A stretch of DNA of 64,000 nt from Betaproteobacteria bacterium (GTDB lineage Bacteria > Pseudomonadota > Gammaproteobacteria > Burkholderiales > SG8-39). Shown piece after piece: positions 1-8,882 of this stretch. The notes beneath the pieces were generated by a model. That model ran no database searches and was not told where the DNA came from. It saw only the letters and a list, made by a program, of their open reading frames with translations. The DNA is taken from the NCBI GenBank assembly GCA_016195915.1, contig JACPYS010000058.1, forward strand, positions 1 to 64,000, in the 5' to 3' direction. How positions within the stretch are numbered: the stretch's first letter is position 1; each line of letters begins with the position of its first letter. The position numbers and the translations under genes were made by a program.

Positions 1-960
1 CGCGGGCGGAACTCGCGAAGGCCGCACAAGTTGCTCCGGCGGAGCGCGTCAAGGCAGAATCGACCATCGCCGAGCTTGCTAAGGCTCAGCAGCTTGCTCA
101 AGCAGAACGCGTCAAAGCAGAGTCCGCGCGTGCCGAGCTCGCCAAGATCCAGCAGCTTGTCCAGGCGGAACGCACTGCTTCAGACGCGGCACGAGCCGAA
201 CTCGTCAAAGCCGAGCAACTTGCTTTAGCGGAGCGAGCCAAGGTTCAACAGCTCGCGCTTGCTGAACGCGCCAAGGTGGAAGCTGCACGGGCCGAACTCG
301 CCAGGGCACAGCAAGTAGCGCACGCTGAACGCGCCGCGGCGGAGACCACGCGCGCCGATCTCGCCAAAGCCGAGCAACTTGCTCTGGCGGAGCGAGCCAA
401 GGCCGAGTCCGCGCGGGCGGAACTCGCGAAGGCCGCACAAGTTGCTCCGGCGGAGCGCGTCAAGGCAGAATCGACCATCGCCGAGCTTGCTGGGGCTCAG
501 CAGCTTGCTCAAGCAGAACGCGTCAAAGCAGAGTCCGCGCGTGCCGAGCTCACCAAGATCCAGCAGCTTGTCCAGGCGGAACGCGCCGCGGCCGAGACCA
601 CGCGAGCGGAGCTCGCCAAGGCCGAGCAAGTCGTGCCGGCGGAGCGCGTCAAGGCGGAATCGGCCGTCGCCGAACTTACCAAGGCTCAACAGCTTGCGCA
701 GTCTGAACGCGCCAAAGCCGAATCAGTATGGGCCGAGCTACTTAGAACTCAGCAACTCGCCCAGTCCGAACGAGCGCGGGCCGAATCCATTGTTACCGAG
801 CTTGCAAAGGCCCAACAGCTTGTCCAGGGGGAGCGTGCAAGAGCGGAGTCCGCCCGCGCGGAACTCTCAAAGGCCGAGCAGCTTGCCTCAGCGGAGCGGG
901 CCAAGGCCGAATCCACGCGGGCGGGGCTCGCCAGGCGCGGGCAAGTAGTTCCGGCCGAAC
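1..960 (+). repeat. In-frame 63-bp tandem repeat array with a 411-bp higher-order duplication
   Basis: Consecutive 63-bp units encode the 21-residue coiled-coil repeat. Bases 1-175 recur almost unchanged at 412-586 (offset 411 bp, differing at only a few bases), which indicates recent unequal recombination between units. The array is coding and keeps the frame throughout. Confidence 0.8.
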
Positions 961-1406
961 CCGCCATGCCGCAATCTGCACAGGCCAAGCTCTCGGAAAG
1001 CGTACCTGCGAAAATCGAACGGCGCGCGGAATCGGCGCGCTCAGGCTCCGAATCGAACGACCCATCCGAGCGAAACGAGATCTCGTCTGCGCTGGCCAAC
1101 TGGGCGGATGCCTGGTCGAGAAAGGATCTCAACGCGTACCTTGCTTCCTACGCCAAGGACTTCGCCGTCTCCGGCGGACGAACACTTCGGCAGTGGGAAC
1201 GGGAACGACGTGCGCAGATCACCGGAAAAGCATGGATCGATGTGAGACTTCGCGACCTCGAGATCAGCGTTGAGGGCGATCAGGCAAGGGTGCGCTTCGT
1301 GCAGGACTACCGCTCGGACAGACTGAGCGAAAGCGCTCGCAAGACACTGACGTTGATAAGGGCGGATCGCAGATGGCTGATCCGGCAGGAGCAAACCGGA
1401 CAGTAG
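3..1406 (+). CDS. Coiled-coil repeat protein with C-terminal SnoaL/Cds6-like domain (5' partial)
   Basis: The reading frame is open from the left edge of the window, so the N terminus is missing. The first ~320 residues are an Ala/Glu/Lys/Arg-rich helical array built from a 21-residue unit (three heptads) of the pattern RAELAKAxQLAxAERxKAES; this predicts one long coiled coil. One unit is 32 residues long, i.e. it carries an extra 11 residues. After an Arg/Ser-rich linker, about 110 residues (from ~1070) resemble the SnoaL-like domain at the C terminus of some L,D-transpeptidase and TPR envelope proteins: a helix containing NWADAWSRKDLNAYLASY and then beta strands ending WLIRQE. The role is unknown; a cell-envelope scaffold is a guess from the domain family. 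The coil could also belong to a TolA/FimV-like spacer. Confidence 0.75.
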   Translation, partial: RAELAKAAQVAPAERVKAESTIAELAKAQQLAQAERVKAESARAELAKIQQLVQAERTASDAARAELVKAEQLALAERAKVQQLALAERAKVEAARAELARAQQVAHAERAAAETTRADLAKAEQLALAERAKAESARAELAKAAQVAPAERVKAESTIAELAGAQQLAQAERVKAESARAELTKIQQLVQAERAAAETTRAELAKAEQVVPAERVKAESAVAELTKAQQLAQSERAKAESVWAELLRTQQLAQSERARAESIVTELAKAQQLVQGERARAESARAELSKAEQLASAERAKAESTRAGLARRGQVVPAEPAMPQSAQAKLSESVPAKIERRAESARSGSESNDPSERNEISSALANWADAWSRKDLNAYLASYAKDFAVSGGRTLRQWERERRAQITGKAWIDVRLRDLEISVEGDQARVRFVQDYRSDRLSESARKTLTLIRADRRWLIRQEQTGQ

Positions 1407-1448
1407 GGCACACGACGCGTTTCACTGTCTGCGTCCATCGTGCGATCC

Positions 1449-1466
1449 CCGCATGCGCGGCTTTTT
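1449..1466 (+). terminator. Possible Rho-independent terminator
   Basis: CCGC and GCGG arms around an ATGC loop are followed directly by CTTTTT, about 45 bp after the stop of the coiled-coil gene. The stem is only 4 bp, so this is tentative. Confidence 0.35.
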
Positions 1467-1493
1467 CGCTCTGTGGACCGCGGGGTTAACCGG

Positions 1494-1522
1494 TTGCTGA
1501 TCGATCGATGCGGGGCTACACT
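1494..1522 (+). promoter_or_regulatory. Candidate sigma-70 promoter of the phn-like operon
   Basis: TTGCTG and TACACT are separated by 17 bp and lie 45 bp before the first PhnD start. Each hexamer matches the consensus only partly. Confidence 0.3.
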
Positions 1523-1566
1523 CCGGCGTCGCACGCGGGTCCGTCGTTACAGAATCCGGAGGGGAC

Positions 1567-2577
1567 ATGAATTTCGCATGCAAGGCGGCGGCGTTCGCCA
1601 TTTTCGCGATGCTCGGCGTTGCCCGTTGTTTCGCGCAGGAAACCTGCGCGCATCGCGGCGATCTCGACAATGCCTACTGCGACGAGAACAAGGATCTCGT
1701 CGCCGACCGCCCCAGGGATGCAAAGAAGCTGAAAGATCCCTCGACTCTGGTGTTCGCCTATACGCCGATCGAGGATCCTGCGGTGTATCAGAACCTGTTC
1801 AAGCCATTCCAGGAGCACCTCGCGAACTGCACGGGCAAGAAGGTCGCCTATTTCACGGTGCAGTCGAATGCCGCTCAAATCGAGGCGATGCGCGCCGGAC
1901 GCTTGCACGTCGCCGGCTACGCGAGCGGACAGACCGGTTTCGCGGTCAATCTTGCCGGCGCCGTACCGTTCGCAATCAAAGGCAATGAAAAGGGTCCCCG
2001 CACCTATACCCAGGTCGTAATCGTGAAGAAGGGCAGCCCGTACTACAAGCTTGCCGATCTGAAGGGCAAGAAGGTCGCACATACTTCGCCTTCCTCCAAT
2101 TCCGGCAACATGGCACCGCGTGCGCTCTTTCCTGCCGAAGGCCTGGTGCCCGACAAGGACTACAAGGTGCTCTACTCGGGTAAACACGACCAGTCGCTGA
2201 TGGGCGTCGTGAACGGCGATTACGACGCGGCCCCGATCACGTCGGACATCTACGAGCGTTTCGTCAACCGCGGCATCATCAAGGACGGCGATCTGCGCAT
2301 CATCTACCGCAGCGGCCGGTTTCCCACTTCGTCGTTCGCGCACGCGCACGACCTGGGACCCGCGCTCGCCGAGCGCCTGAAGAACTGTTTTTTCGATTTC
2401 CGTTTCAGCGCGGAGATGAAAAAGGAGTTCCTCGGCGACGACCGGTTCCTGCCGGTGAGTTACCAGGACGACTGGGCGCTGGTGCGCAAGGTCGCTGAGG
2501 ACTCCGGCACAGGGTTCAACCAGAGCGGGTTCGAAAAGGAGCGGGCGGCAGAGGAAGCTGCGCGCAGCAAGAGGTAA
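1567..2577 (+). CDS. PhnD-family phosphonate/phosphite/phosphate ABC transporter binding protein, paralogue 1
   Basis: A 336-residue periplasmic solute-binding protein. A Sec signal peptide (residues 1-23, cut after CFA) is followed by a conserved module with Cys27 and Cys38 and an acidic loop D39-x-N41-x-D43-xxx-D47. The PhnD fold then runs from FAYTPIEDPAVY (63-74). The oxyanion-binding Ser/Thr loop is HTSPSSNSGN (172-181), and SGKHDQSLMGVVNGDYDAAPI is the second-lobe motif typical of PhnD. Start choice: GGAGGGG lies 5 bases before the ATG. It is the first gene of the operon with two close paralogues downstream. The ligand cannot be told from sequence: phosphonate, phosphite and phosphate are all possible. 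Confidence 0.88.
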   Translation: MNFACKAAAFAIFAMLGVARCFAQETCAHRGDLDNAYCDENKDLVADRPRDAKKLKDPSTLVFAYTPIEDPAVYQNLFKPFQEHLANCTGKKVAYFTVQSNAAQIEAMRAGRLHVAGYASGQTGFAVNLAGAVPFAIKGNEKGPRTYTQVVIVKKGSPYYKLADLKGKKVAHTSPSSNSGNMAPRALFPAEGLVPDKDYKVLYSGKHDQSLMGVVNGDYDAAPITSDIYERFVNRGIIKDGDLRIIYRSGRFPTSSFAHAHDLGPALAERLKNCFFDFRFSAEMKKEFLGDDRFLPVSYQDDWALVRKVAEDSGTGFNQSGFEKERAAEEAARSKR

Positions 2578-2599
2578 CTTTCCATCCAGGAGGCCGCAA

Positions 2600-3622
2600 A
2601 TGCCCAAGACTCTGCTCGCCGCTGTCGCGGCAACCCTGTTTTCCTGCGGCGCGCTCGCGCAGGACGCGTGCAAGAACCGCGGCGATCTGGATGCCCAGTA
2701 TTGCGACGAAAACGGCGACCTCGTCGCCGACACGCCAAAGGACCCGAAGAAGCTGAAGGTGCCGGGCACGCTCGTGTTTACCTATACCCCGGTGGAGGAC
2801 CCCGCGGTGTACGAAAAGGTGTTCAAGCCGTTTACCGACCACCTTTCCCAGTGCACCGGCAAGCGCGTGGTATTTTTCCAGGTCCAGTCGAACGCCGCCG
2901 AGATCGAGGCGATGCGCTCCGGGCGATTGCATGTGGGCGGGTTCTCCACCGGACCGACCGCGTTCGCGGTCAACTTGGCCGGAGCTGTACCGTTCGCCAT
3001 CAAAGGCTATGAAAACGACTTTCAGGGCTACAACCTGATCGTGATCGTAAGGAAGGACAGCCCGTACCAGAAGCTTGCCGACCTGAAGGGAAGAAGGTTT
3101 GCGCACACCTCGCCTTCGTCCAACTCCGGCCACATGGCGCCAATGGCGCTGTTCCCGAAACAGGGCCTGGCACCCGGCAAGGACTACAACATCCTGTTCT
3201 CGGGCAAGCACGACCAGTCGGTGCTCGGCGTGAACTCCGGCGACTACGACGCTGCCGCCGTGGCTTCCGATGTGTTTCACCGCATGGGCGTGCGCGGGCA
3301 GATCAAGGAAGAGAATTTCCGCGTCATCTACCGCAGCGAAAAGTTTCCGACCTCTTCGTTCGCCTACGCGCACGACCTCGAGCCGGCATTTCGCGACCGG
3401 ATGCTGAAATGTTTTTACGACTACCGCTTCACCGACGAGATGAAGAAGGCCTTCGACGGCGCGGACCGTTTTTTCCCGATCAACTTCAAGCAGCACTGGG
3501 AAGTCGTTCGCCAGGTGGCGGAGGCAGGTGGCGACAAGTTCAACCGCGGCGCCTACGAAAAAGAAACCGCGCGCGAGGAGGCGGCACGCAAGAAAGCTGC
3601 CGAAGAGAAAACGAAGAAATGA
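2600..3622 (+). CDS. PhnD-family ABC transporter binding protein, paralogue 2
   Basis: A 340-residue paralogue of the preceding gene and clearly the closest of the set to it. Signal peptide 1-20 (ALA cut), paired Cys24 and Cys35, acidic loop D36-x-N38-x-D40-xxx-D44, the HTSPSSNSGH ligand loop and SGKHDQSVLGVNSGDYDAA. AGGAGG precedes the ATG by 8 bases. The C terminus is a Lys/Glu-rich charged tail. It lies 22 bp after paralogue 1 and overlaps paralogue 3 by an ATGA, so the proteins are made from one message. Tandem paralogues with conserved ligand loops suggest different affinities or ligands feeding one permease; this is inferred. Confidence 0.88.
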   Translation: MPKTLLAAVAATLFSCGALAQDACKNRGDLDAQYCDENGDLVADTPKDPKKLKVPGTLVFTYTPVEDPAVYEKVFKPFTDHLSQCTGKRVVFFQVQSNAAEIEAMRSGRLHVGGFSTGPTAFAVNLAGAVPFAIKGYENDFQGYNLIVIVRKDSPYQKLADLKGRRFAHTSPSSNSGHMAPMALFPKQGLAPGKDYNILFSGKHDQSVLGVNSGDYDAAAVASDVFHRMGVRGQIKEENFRVIYRSEKFPTSSFAYAHDLEPAFRDRMLKCFYDYRFTDEMKKAFDGADRFFPINFKQHWEVVRQVAEAGGDKFNRGAYEKETAREEAARKKAAEEKTKK

Positions 3623-4620
3623 AAATCTCTCTCGCAGCGGCCTTCCTCGCATCGGCATTGGTCGCGGGAGCGGCGTACTCCCAGGACGCCTGCAAGAGCC
3701 GCGGCGATCTCGATACGCCCTATTGCGACGAGGACGGCGATCTCCTCGCCGATACGCCGAAGGAGCCCCGGCGGCAGAAAGACCCGGACACGCTGTTCTT
3801 CACCAATTCTCCGCTCGACGACCCTGCCGTTTTCAACAAGCTGATGCAGCCGTTCGTCGAGCATCTGGCCACGTGCACCGGGCGAAAGGTTCGCTTCTAC
3901 GACGTCTACTCGAGCGCCGCGGCGATCGAGGCGATGCGCTCGGGCCGCATGCACCTCGGGACCATGTCCTCCGGCGACACCGCCTTCGCGGTCAATGTGG
4001 GCGGCGCGATCCCCATCGGCATCCGCGGCGATGCGAGCGGGCCGCAAGGCTACCAGCTGTGGATGATCGTGAAGAAAGACAGCTCGTTCCGGAAGCTCGC
4101 GGACCTCAAGGGCAAGCGCGTCGCGCACACCACGCCTTCATCCAACTCGGGCAACCTTGCGCCGCGCACGCTGTTTCCCGCAGAGGGACTGGTGCCAGAC
4201 CGGGACTACAAGGTGCTCTTCTCGGGAAAGCACGAGAACTCGGTGTCGGGCGTTGCGAGCGGCGATTTCGACGCCGCTCCGATAGCGCACGACGTCCTGG
4301 TGCGCATGGCCGAGCGCGGCGTCGTGAAGATGGACGATTTCCGCATCATCTGGCGGAGCCGCAATTTCCCGCCCGGCGGGCTTTCGATGGCGCATGACCT
4401 CGATCCGGCGCTGCAACGCAGGATTCGCGAGTGCACCTACAACTTCAAATACCCGCCCGAGATGGTCAAGGGCTTCCAAGGCGCGGACCGCTGGTGGCCC
4501 ATCGATTACAGGAAGGACTGGGAACTGATCCGCGGCGTCGCGCGAGACAGCGGCCAGGCGTTCACGCGGGCCGCCTTCGAGAGGGAAAAAGCGCGCGCGG
4601 AAGCGGCCGGCAGAAAATGA
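3619..4620 (+). CDS. PhnD-family ABC transporter binding protein, paralogue 3
   Basis: A 333-residue third paralogue. The ATG at 3619 overlaps the previous stop (ATGA) and begins a clear signal peptide (1-21, cut near AYS). A longer upstream frame exists but would place paralogue 2's reverse-frame sequence ahead of the signal peptide, so it is rejected. The Cys25/Cys36 pair and the acidic loop D37-x-D39-x-D41-xxx-D45 are kept. It is the most diverged copy: the ligand loop reads [10 protein letters not shown], and the cleft-lining TGFAVNLAGAVPFAIKG segment of copies 1-2 becomes [18 protein letters not shown]. This suggests a changed ligand preference. Confidence 0.87.
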   Translation: MKISLAAAFLASALVAGAAYSQDACKSRGDLDTPYCDEDGDLLADTPKEPRRQKDPDTLFFTNSPLDDPAVFNKLMQPFVEHLATCTGRKVRFYDVYSSAAAIEAMRSGRMHLGTMSSGDTAFAVNVGGAIPIGIRGDASGPQGYQLWMIVKKDSSFRKLADLKGKRVAHTTPSSNSGNLAPRTLFPAEGLVPDRDYKVLFSGKHENSVSGVASGDFDAAPIAHDVLVRMAERGVVKMDDFRIIWRSRNFPPGGLSMAHDLDPALQRRIRECTYNFKYPPEMVKGFQGADRWWPIDYRKDWELIRGVARDSGQAFTRAAFEREKARAEAAGRK

Positions 4621-5378
4621 GCGCAGCGGCGCTGGTGCTGCGAGGGCTCTCGAAGGAGTACGCCAAGGGTAAACCGGTGCTGCACGGGATTTCGCTGGAG
4701 ATTTCCGATCGCGGCATCACCGCGATCATCGGGCCATCGGGCACCGGAAAATCGACGCTCATCCGCTGCATCAACCGGCTCGTCGAGCCCACCGCGGGCG
4801 AAGTGATTTTCGGCGGCCAGGACATCGCAAAGCTCGATCGCAAGGCGTTGCGGCTCGCGCGACGGCAGATCGGCATGGTGTTTCAGGAATACAACCTGGT
4901 GGAGCGCCTCACGGTCATGGAGAACCTCCTCAGCGGCCGACTGGGTTACGTCTCCCCGCTAAGAGCCTGGTTGCGCAGGTATCCCCCGGCCGACATCGAG
5001 CGCGCGTTCGCGCTACTCGAGAATGTAGGTCTTGCAAGCTACGCCAACCAGCGTGCCGACAGCCTCTCGGGCGGCCAGCGCCAGCGGGTGGGCATCGCGC
5101 GCGCCATCATGCAGGAGCCGCGCCTGTTGCTGGCCGACGAGCCGACCTCCTCGCTCGATCCGAAGACCTCGGTGGAAATCATGTCGCTGATGCGCGAGCT
5201 TTGCACCGAGCGCGCGATCCCGGTGATGGTGAACATGCACGACGTGGAACTGGCGAAGCGTTTTGCCGACCGCATTGTCGGCATGTCTGATGGCAGCGTC
5301 GTCTACGACGGCGCTCCCGGCGGTCTCTCGGACGAGGTGCTGAAGGCCATCTACGGCGGCGAGGACTGGATCGCGTGA
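4617..5378 (+). CDS. phnC: PhnC-type phosphonate ABC transporter ATP-binding protein
   Basis: A 253-residue ATPase subunit of the importer. Visible motifs in order: Walker [10 protein letters not shown] (near residue 40), Q-loop MVFQEYNL, the ABC signature [14 protein letters not shown], Walker [14 protein letters not shown] and the H-loop histidine in VNMHDVE. ATG at 4617 overlaps the paralogue 3 stop (ATGA). The segment after the Q-loop ([22 protein letters not shown]) is characteristic of the PhnC subfamily as opposed to general polar amino-acid ATPases. It energises the two PhnE permeases encoded directly downstream. Confidence 0.9.
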   Translation: MSAAALVLRGLSKEYAKGKPVLHGISLEISDRGITAIIGPSGTGKSTLIRCINRLVEPTAGEVIFGGQDIAKLDRKALRLARRQIGMVFQEYNLVERLTVMENLLSGRLGYVSPLRAWLRRYPPADIERAFALLENVGLASYANQRADSLSGGQRQRVGIARAIMQEPRLLLADEPTSSLDPKTSVEIMSLMRELCTERAIPVMVNMHDVELAKRFADRIVGMSDGSVVYDGAPGGLSDEVLKAIYGGEDWIA

Positions 5379-6223
5379 ACGGGGACCCGGCTCGCGTGGC
5401 CGCGAAGGCGCTGACTCACCCGGCTGCGGTGGCGCCGTCGGCCTTCCCCGCGAACTGGTGGGCGCGGGCCGGATGGATCGCGCTTGCGGCCTATGTCGTC
5501 TACGCGACATCGCGGCTCGATTTCACCTGGACGCGTTTCGTGGTGGGGCTCGATCAGGGCGCGCGCTTCATCGGCCGCATGCTGCCGCCGCGCATCGCGC
5601 AGCCCGACACGCTGGTGAAGGGGCTGACCGAGAGCCTCGAGATCGCGATCCTGGCCTCGTCGCTGGGCATCCTCGTTTCGCTTCCGGTGGGCTTGTTCGC
5701 CGCACGCAATCTGATGCCGGCCTGGGTCACCTGGCCCGCGCGCGCGCTGATCGCAATGTGCCGTTCGTTCCATCCGGTGATCGTCGCGATCCTGTTCGTC
5801 AAGGCGGTGGGCTTCGGTGCCCTGGCCGGGATCCTCGCACTGTCGGTGGCGTCGGTCGGTTTCATCGGCAAGCTGTTTGCCGACGCGATCGAGGAAATAT
5901 CGCTCAAGCAGGTGGAGGCAGTGCGCGCGACGGGCGCGCCATTCCTTAGCGTGGTGGGCTACGGAGTGATGCCGCAGGTGTTCTCTCGCTTCACCGGTTT
6001 CGCCACCTACCAGCTCGATTCGAACCTGCGTAATTCGACCATGGTCGGCATCGTCGGCGCGGGCGGCATCGGCGGAACGCTGTTCGCCGCATTCCAGCGT
6101 TTTGACTACGACTTCGTATGCGCGATCCTGCTCTCCATCATCGGCATGATCATGGCGGGCGAGGTGCTCGCAAGCTGGGTGCGGAGCGTGTTTCTCGAGC
6201 GCGGAAAGGTGGACGAGGAATGA
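5375..6223 (+). CDS. phnE: PhnE-type phosphonate ABC transporter permease, first copy
   Basis: A 282-residue inner-membrane permease. It starts at a GTG that overlaps the phnC stop (GTGA). Membrane segments include [34 protein letters not shown], the region around [21 protein letters not shown] and the C-terminal [19 protein letters not shown]. The EAA loop that docks on PhnC is recognisable as [19 protein letters not shown], followed by the family motif [18 protein letters not shown]. Two PhnE genes in a row imply a heterodimeric channel, as in other phn operons that carry phnE1 and phnE2. Confidence 0.9.
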   Translation: MNGDPARVAAKALTHPAAVAPSAFPANWWARAGWIALAAYVVYATSRLDFTWTRFVVGLDQGARFIGRMLPPRIAQPDTLVKGLTESLEIAILASSLGILVSLPVGLFAARNLMPAWVTWPARALIAMCRSFHPVIVAILFVKAVGFGALAGILALSVASVGFIGKLFADAIEEISLKQVEAVRATGAPFLSVVGYGVMPQVFSRFTGFATYQLDSNLRNSTMVGIVGAGGIGGTLFAAFQRFDYDFVCAILLSIIGMIMAGEVLASWVRSVFLERGKVDEE

Positions 6224-6230
6224 TCCGGAA

Positions 6231-7037
6231 ATGAATGCGGCCGCGACCGGCGTGCGCGAGTGGCGCCGTTTTACCGCCGGGCAGCGCGTCGCCCGCTTCT
6301 CGGTCTACTTGGTTCTCGTCGCCGCGATCGTCGCGTCGGCGCGCGCGGTGGAAATCATTCCCGAGTTCCTGTACGACGCGCCCGAGCAGATGCAGGACCT
6401 GTTCGTGCGCATGTGGCCGATTGCGTTCTACCACTATCCGGAGGGCGTGCACGCGGCGCTGGTGGAGACCCTGCACATCGCGTCTCTCGGCACGATTCTC
6501 GCGGTGCTGATGGCGTTGCCCATCGGCACCGCCGCCGCGCACAACGTCGTTCCGAACCGCGTGGTCAACTATTTCGCCAAGCTGCTGCTCGTATCGAGCC
6601 GTTCGGTGAACTCGCTGGTGTGGGCACTGCTGTTCGTGGCGGTATTCGGGCCGGGCGCCCTCGCCGGCACGCTCGCCATTGCGTTCCGCTCGATCGGCTT
6701 CGTCGGCAAACTGGTCGGCGAGGCGCTCGAAGAGGCGCAGACCGGGCCGATCGAGGCGCTCGCCGCGGCGGGTGCGCCCTGGCCGTCCGTGATCTCGAAG
6801 GGATACTGGCCGCAGGTGGAGCCGGCCTTCTGGTCGATCCTGCTGTTCCGCTGGGACATCAATGTGCGCGAGTCGGCGGTGCTGGGCCTGGTGGGCGCGG
6901 GTGGCATCGGCATGGCGCTCGACACCGCCCTCAATCTGTTTCAATGGCCCCGCGTCGCCATGGTCCTGGTGGCGATTTTCGCGGTCGTCGTGATCGCGGA
7001 AATCTCCGTCACGCAGATCCGGAAACGCATCCTTTGA
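6231..7037 (+). CDS. phnE: PhnE-type phosphonate ABC transporter permease, second copy
   Basis: A 268-residue permease that starts 7 bp after the first one. It has the same architecture: an N-terminal membrane anchor, the ALVETLHIASLGTILAVLMA core helix, the EAA-type loop AAAGAPWPSVISKGYWPQ and the C-terminal VGAGGIGMALD motif. It would pair with the upstream PhnE and with PhnC. The stop (7035-7037) is in the same frame as the following gene, with a second stop at 7044-7046 between them. Confidence 0.9.
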   Translation: MNAAATGVREWRRFTAGQRVARFSVYLVLVAAIVASARAVEIIPEFLYDAPEQMQDLFVRMWPIAFYHYPEGVHAALVETLHIASLGTILAVLMALPIGTAAAHNVVPNRVVNYFAKLLLVSSRSVNSLVWALLFVAVFGPGALAGTLAIAFRSIGFVGKLVGEALEEAQTGPIEALAAAGAPWPSVISKGYWPQVEPAFWSILLFRWDINVRESAVLGLVGAGGIGMALDTALNLFQWPRVAMVLVAIFAVVVIAEISVTQIRKRIL

Positions 7038-7145
7038 CCGGCGTAAAACCGCACCCTCGATGTCCTCGGCGAGCAAACTCTGCTGCTCCCGGCGCTTGTC
7101 AACGCCGCGCTCGCGGCAAACGACCGCGTCAAGTACTACTTCAGT

Positions 7146-8882
7146 TTGCTGCAGCTCGCGATCTCGTTTGCCGGACTCGGCGAACGTGATCGGCCGGACC
7201 TGAAGAGCGAGCGGATCGCGGCAGGCGAGCCCGACGGCGCGCTCGATGCAGTGATCGCGGGGGTCGGCCCGGCGTCGCCCGGCCCGTACGGTGTGCCGCA
7301 GGCCGAGTCGCTTGCGACGCGCATCGAAACCGCGCTGCGCGAGGGGCTCGCCGACGCGCAAGCCGTGGCGCGCATGACGAGCGGGGCGCGCAGCGACGCC
7401 GACAGCCTGCACGTGCTGGTGATGGACATGCACACGGCGCTCAACGCACTGCAGGCTTCGATCGCTTCGGAGAACATCGACGGCGCACGCGTCTACGGCA
7501 TCAATGCCGAGGACCGCGCGCGCATCGCCGCGTTCATGCGCGGAGTGAACTCGACGCGTGCCCTGAAATTCGACCACCCGGGCCTTGCCACCACGGCCAC
7601 CCGCGCGGGCGAGCGGCTGGTGCTGCAAAACGACATCGGCACCACCGACGCGCACGTGCTGGTGGTGCACGTGGAGAATCTGGCTGCGACCGTGACCTAT
7701 ACCGACGTGCACCTGCCGCGGTTGATCTTCTTTCAGGAGATGCTCGCCCGCTGGAAAGTGAAGTGGAACGACACGCGCTCGCGCAGCGATGCGGCATTCG
7801 AAGACGGCGTCTACCACCTTGCCGTGGGAAGCTTCCGCGCCGCTACGCTCGAGGAACTCGACGCCTATCTCGCGGCACTGGGTTCGCGGCTGGTGTTCCT
7901 GATCGACTGGAACCGTGCGCGCAAACGCCTGCGGCTGCTGGTGGCGAAGCGCGAAGTCGGCAAGCTGCTCGCCTGGGCAGCGGAGAACGGCGTCGGCCAC
8001 ATGGCGTTCCTGCGCATGGGCGGGGAGCAGGCGGTGTTCGACGCGCTGGCGTCGCTCGGCAAGGCGCCCGCCTCGTTCGGCGCGCGGCTCGAGGACCTGC
8101 TGGGGCGCAAGGGCGCGATCGAGTTCTTGCGCTTCGCGCTGCGCTCCTCGGCCGAACTGCTGATGGCGGGGAAGCCGGCCAGCCTGGTGCTCGACGGCCT
8201 GCGCGGCGAATTGTTCGGCTACTTCCATTCGGCGCAGCAGACGGTGCTCGATCACGCCTCCGAGCAGGTGGCGCTAGCGATCGAGATGGCAAGCGGCGTG
8301 CGCGACTGCCTGCTCGCCGTGCGCCTGTCCGGAGCCGAAGCGCGGTTCGCGCACAATGCGCAGCGCGCCAAACTCTGGGAGCGGCGCGCGGACGATCTGG
8401 TGAACCTGGTGCGCGAGCTCGCCCAGCGCTCGGACCAGGCCGCGAGCGTATGTGCGCTGATCGAAGCCACCGACGATGTGGCCGACGAACTCGAGGACGC
8501 CGCTTTTCACCTGACGCTGCTTGCCGGCGAAATTCCCCCGGACGCAGTGTTCGAGCCGCTTACCGGCCTGGCCGGTTTGCTGGTCGAGGGCACGCAAGAG
8601 TATCTCAAGGCCATTGAAGCCGCGCGCGTCGTGCGCCGCGGCGTGCCGCGTGCGGACGTGCAGGATTTCTTCGAGGCGATCCACCGTATCGTGCGCATCG
8701 AGCAGCAAAGCGACGAGATTCATCGGACCGTTAAAGCCTCGCTGCTCGATGGCGCCTGCGGCACGCGCGTGCTGTTCGCGCTTGGCGAGCTCTCGCGCAA
8801 CCTCGAAGCTTCCGCTGATGCGCTGATGCACAGCGCGCTGACGCTGCGCGACTACGTGCTCAAGGATGTGATGGCCGCATGA
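7146..8882 (+). CDS. PhoU/DUF47-like C-terminal domain protein with an unassigned N-terminal region
   Basis: At least 578 residues from a TTG at 7146; the true start is unclear. Coding-like sequence in the same frame continues upstream (VLGEQTLLLPALVNAALAAN, from about 7062), with no ATG, GTG or TTG between the in-frame stop at 7044 and 7146. Either a CTG start (7080/7083) is used or a frameshift separates it from a TTG at 7034 that would overlap the phnE stop. The last ~220 residues (from FGYFHSAQQTVLDHASEQ) are helical and resemble PhoU/DUF47: KLWERRADDLVNLVREL followed by IEATDDVADELEDAAF. The first ~340 residues are not recognised. It overlaps the next gene by ATGA, so the two products are probably made together. 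A role in sensing or coupling phosphorus uptake is inferred from context. Confidence 0.7.
   Translation: MLQLAISFAGLGERDRPDLKSERIAAGEPDGALDAVIAGVGPASPGPYGVPQAESLATRIETALREGLADAQAVARMTSGARSDADSLHVLVMDMHTALNALQASIASENIDGARVYGINAEDRARIAAFMRGVNSTRALKFDHPGLATTATRAGERLVLQNDIGTTDAHVLVVHVENLAATVTYTDVHLPRLIFFQEMLARWKVKWNDTRSRSDAAFEDGVYHLAVGSFRAATLEELDAYLAALGSRLVFLIDWNRARKRLRLLVAKREVGKLLAWAAENGVGHMAFLRMGGEQAVFDALASLGKAPASFGARLEDLLGRKGAIEFLRFALRSSAELLMAGKPASLVLDGLRGELFGYFHSAQQTVLDHASEQVALAIEMASGVRDCLLAVRLSGAEARFAHNAQRAKLWERRADDLVNLVRELAQRSDQAASVCALIEATDDVADELEDAAFHLTLLAGEIPPDAVFEPLTGLAGLLVEGTQEYLKAIEAARVVRRGVPRADVQDFFEAIHRIVRIEQQSDEIHRTVKASLLDGACGTRVLFALGELSRNLEASADALMHSALTLRDYVLKDVMAA

Noticed and set aside
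1..960. Regular 63-bp repeats considered as a CRISPR-like or intergenic array
   Set aside because: There are no spacers and the repeats are entirely coding in one frame for a coiled coil.
3409..3618. An N-terminal extension of the third PhnD-like protein
   Set aside because: The extension is out-of-frame sequence of the second paralogue; the ATG at 3619 with a signal peptide and ATGA overlap is the natural start.
6150..8255. A 701-codon open frame on the - strand opposite phnE and the PhoU-like gene
   Set aside because: Antisense shadow with His/Arg-rich composition and no motifs; the + strand genes account for the region.
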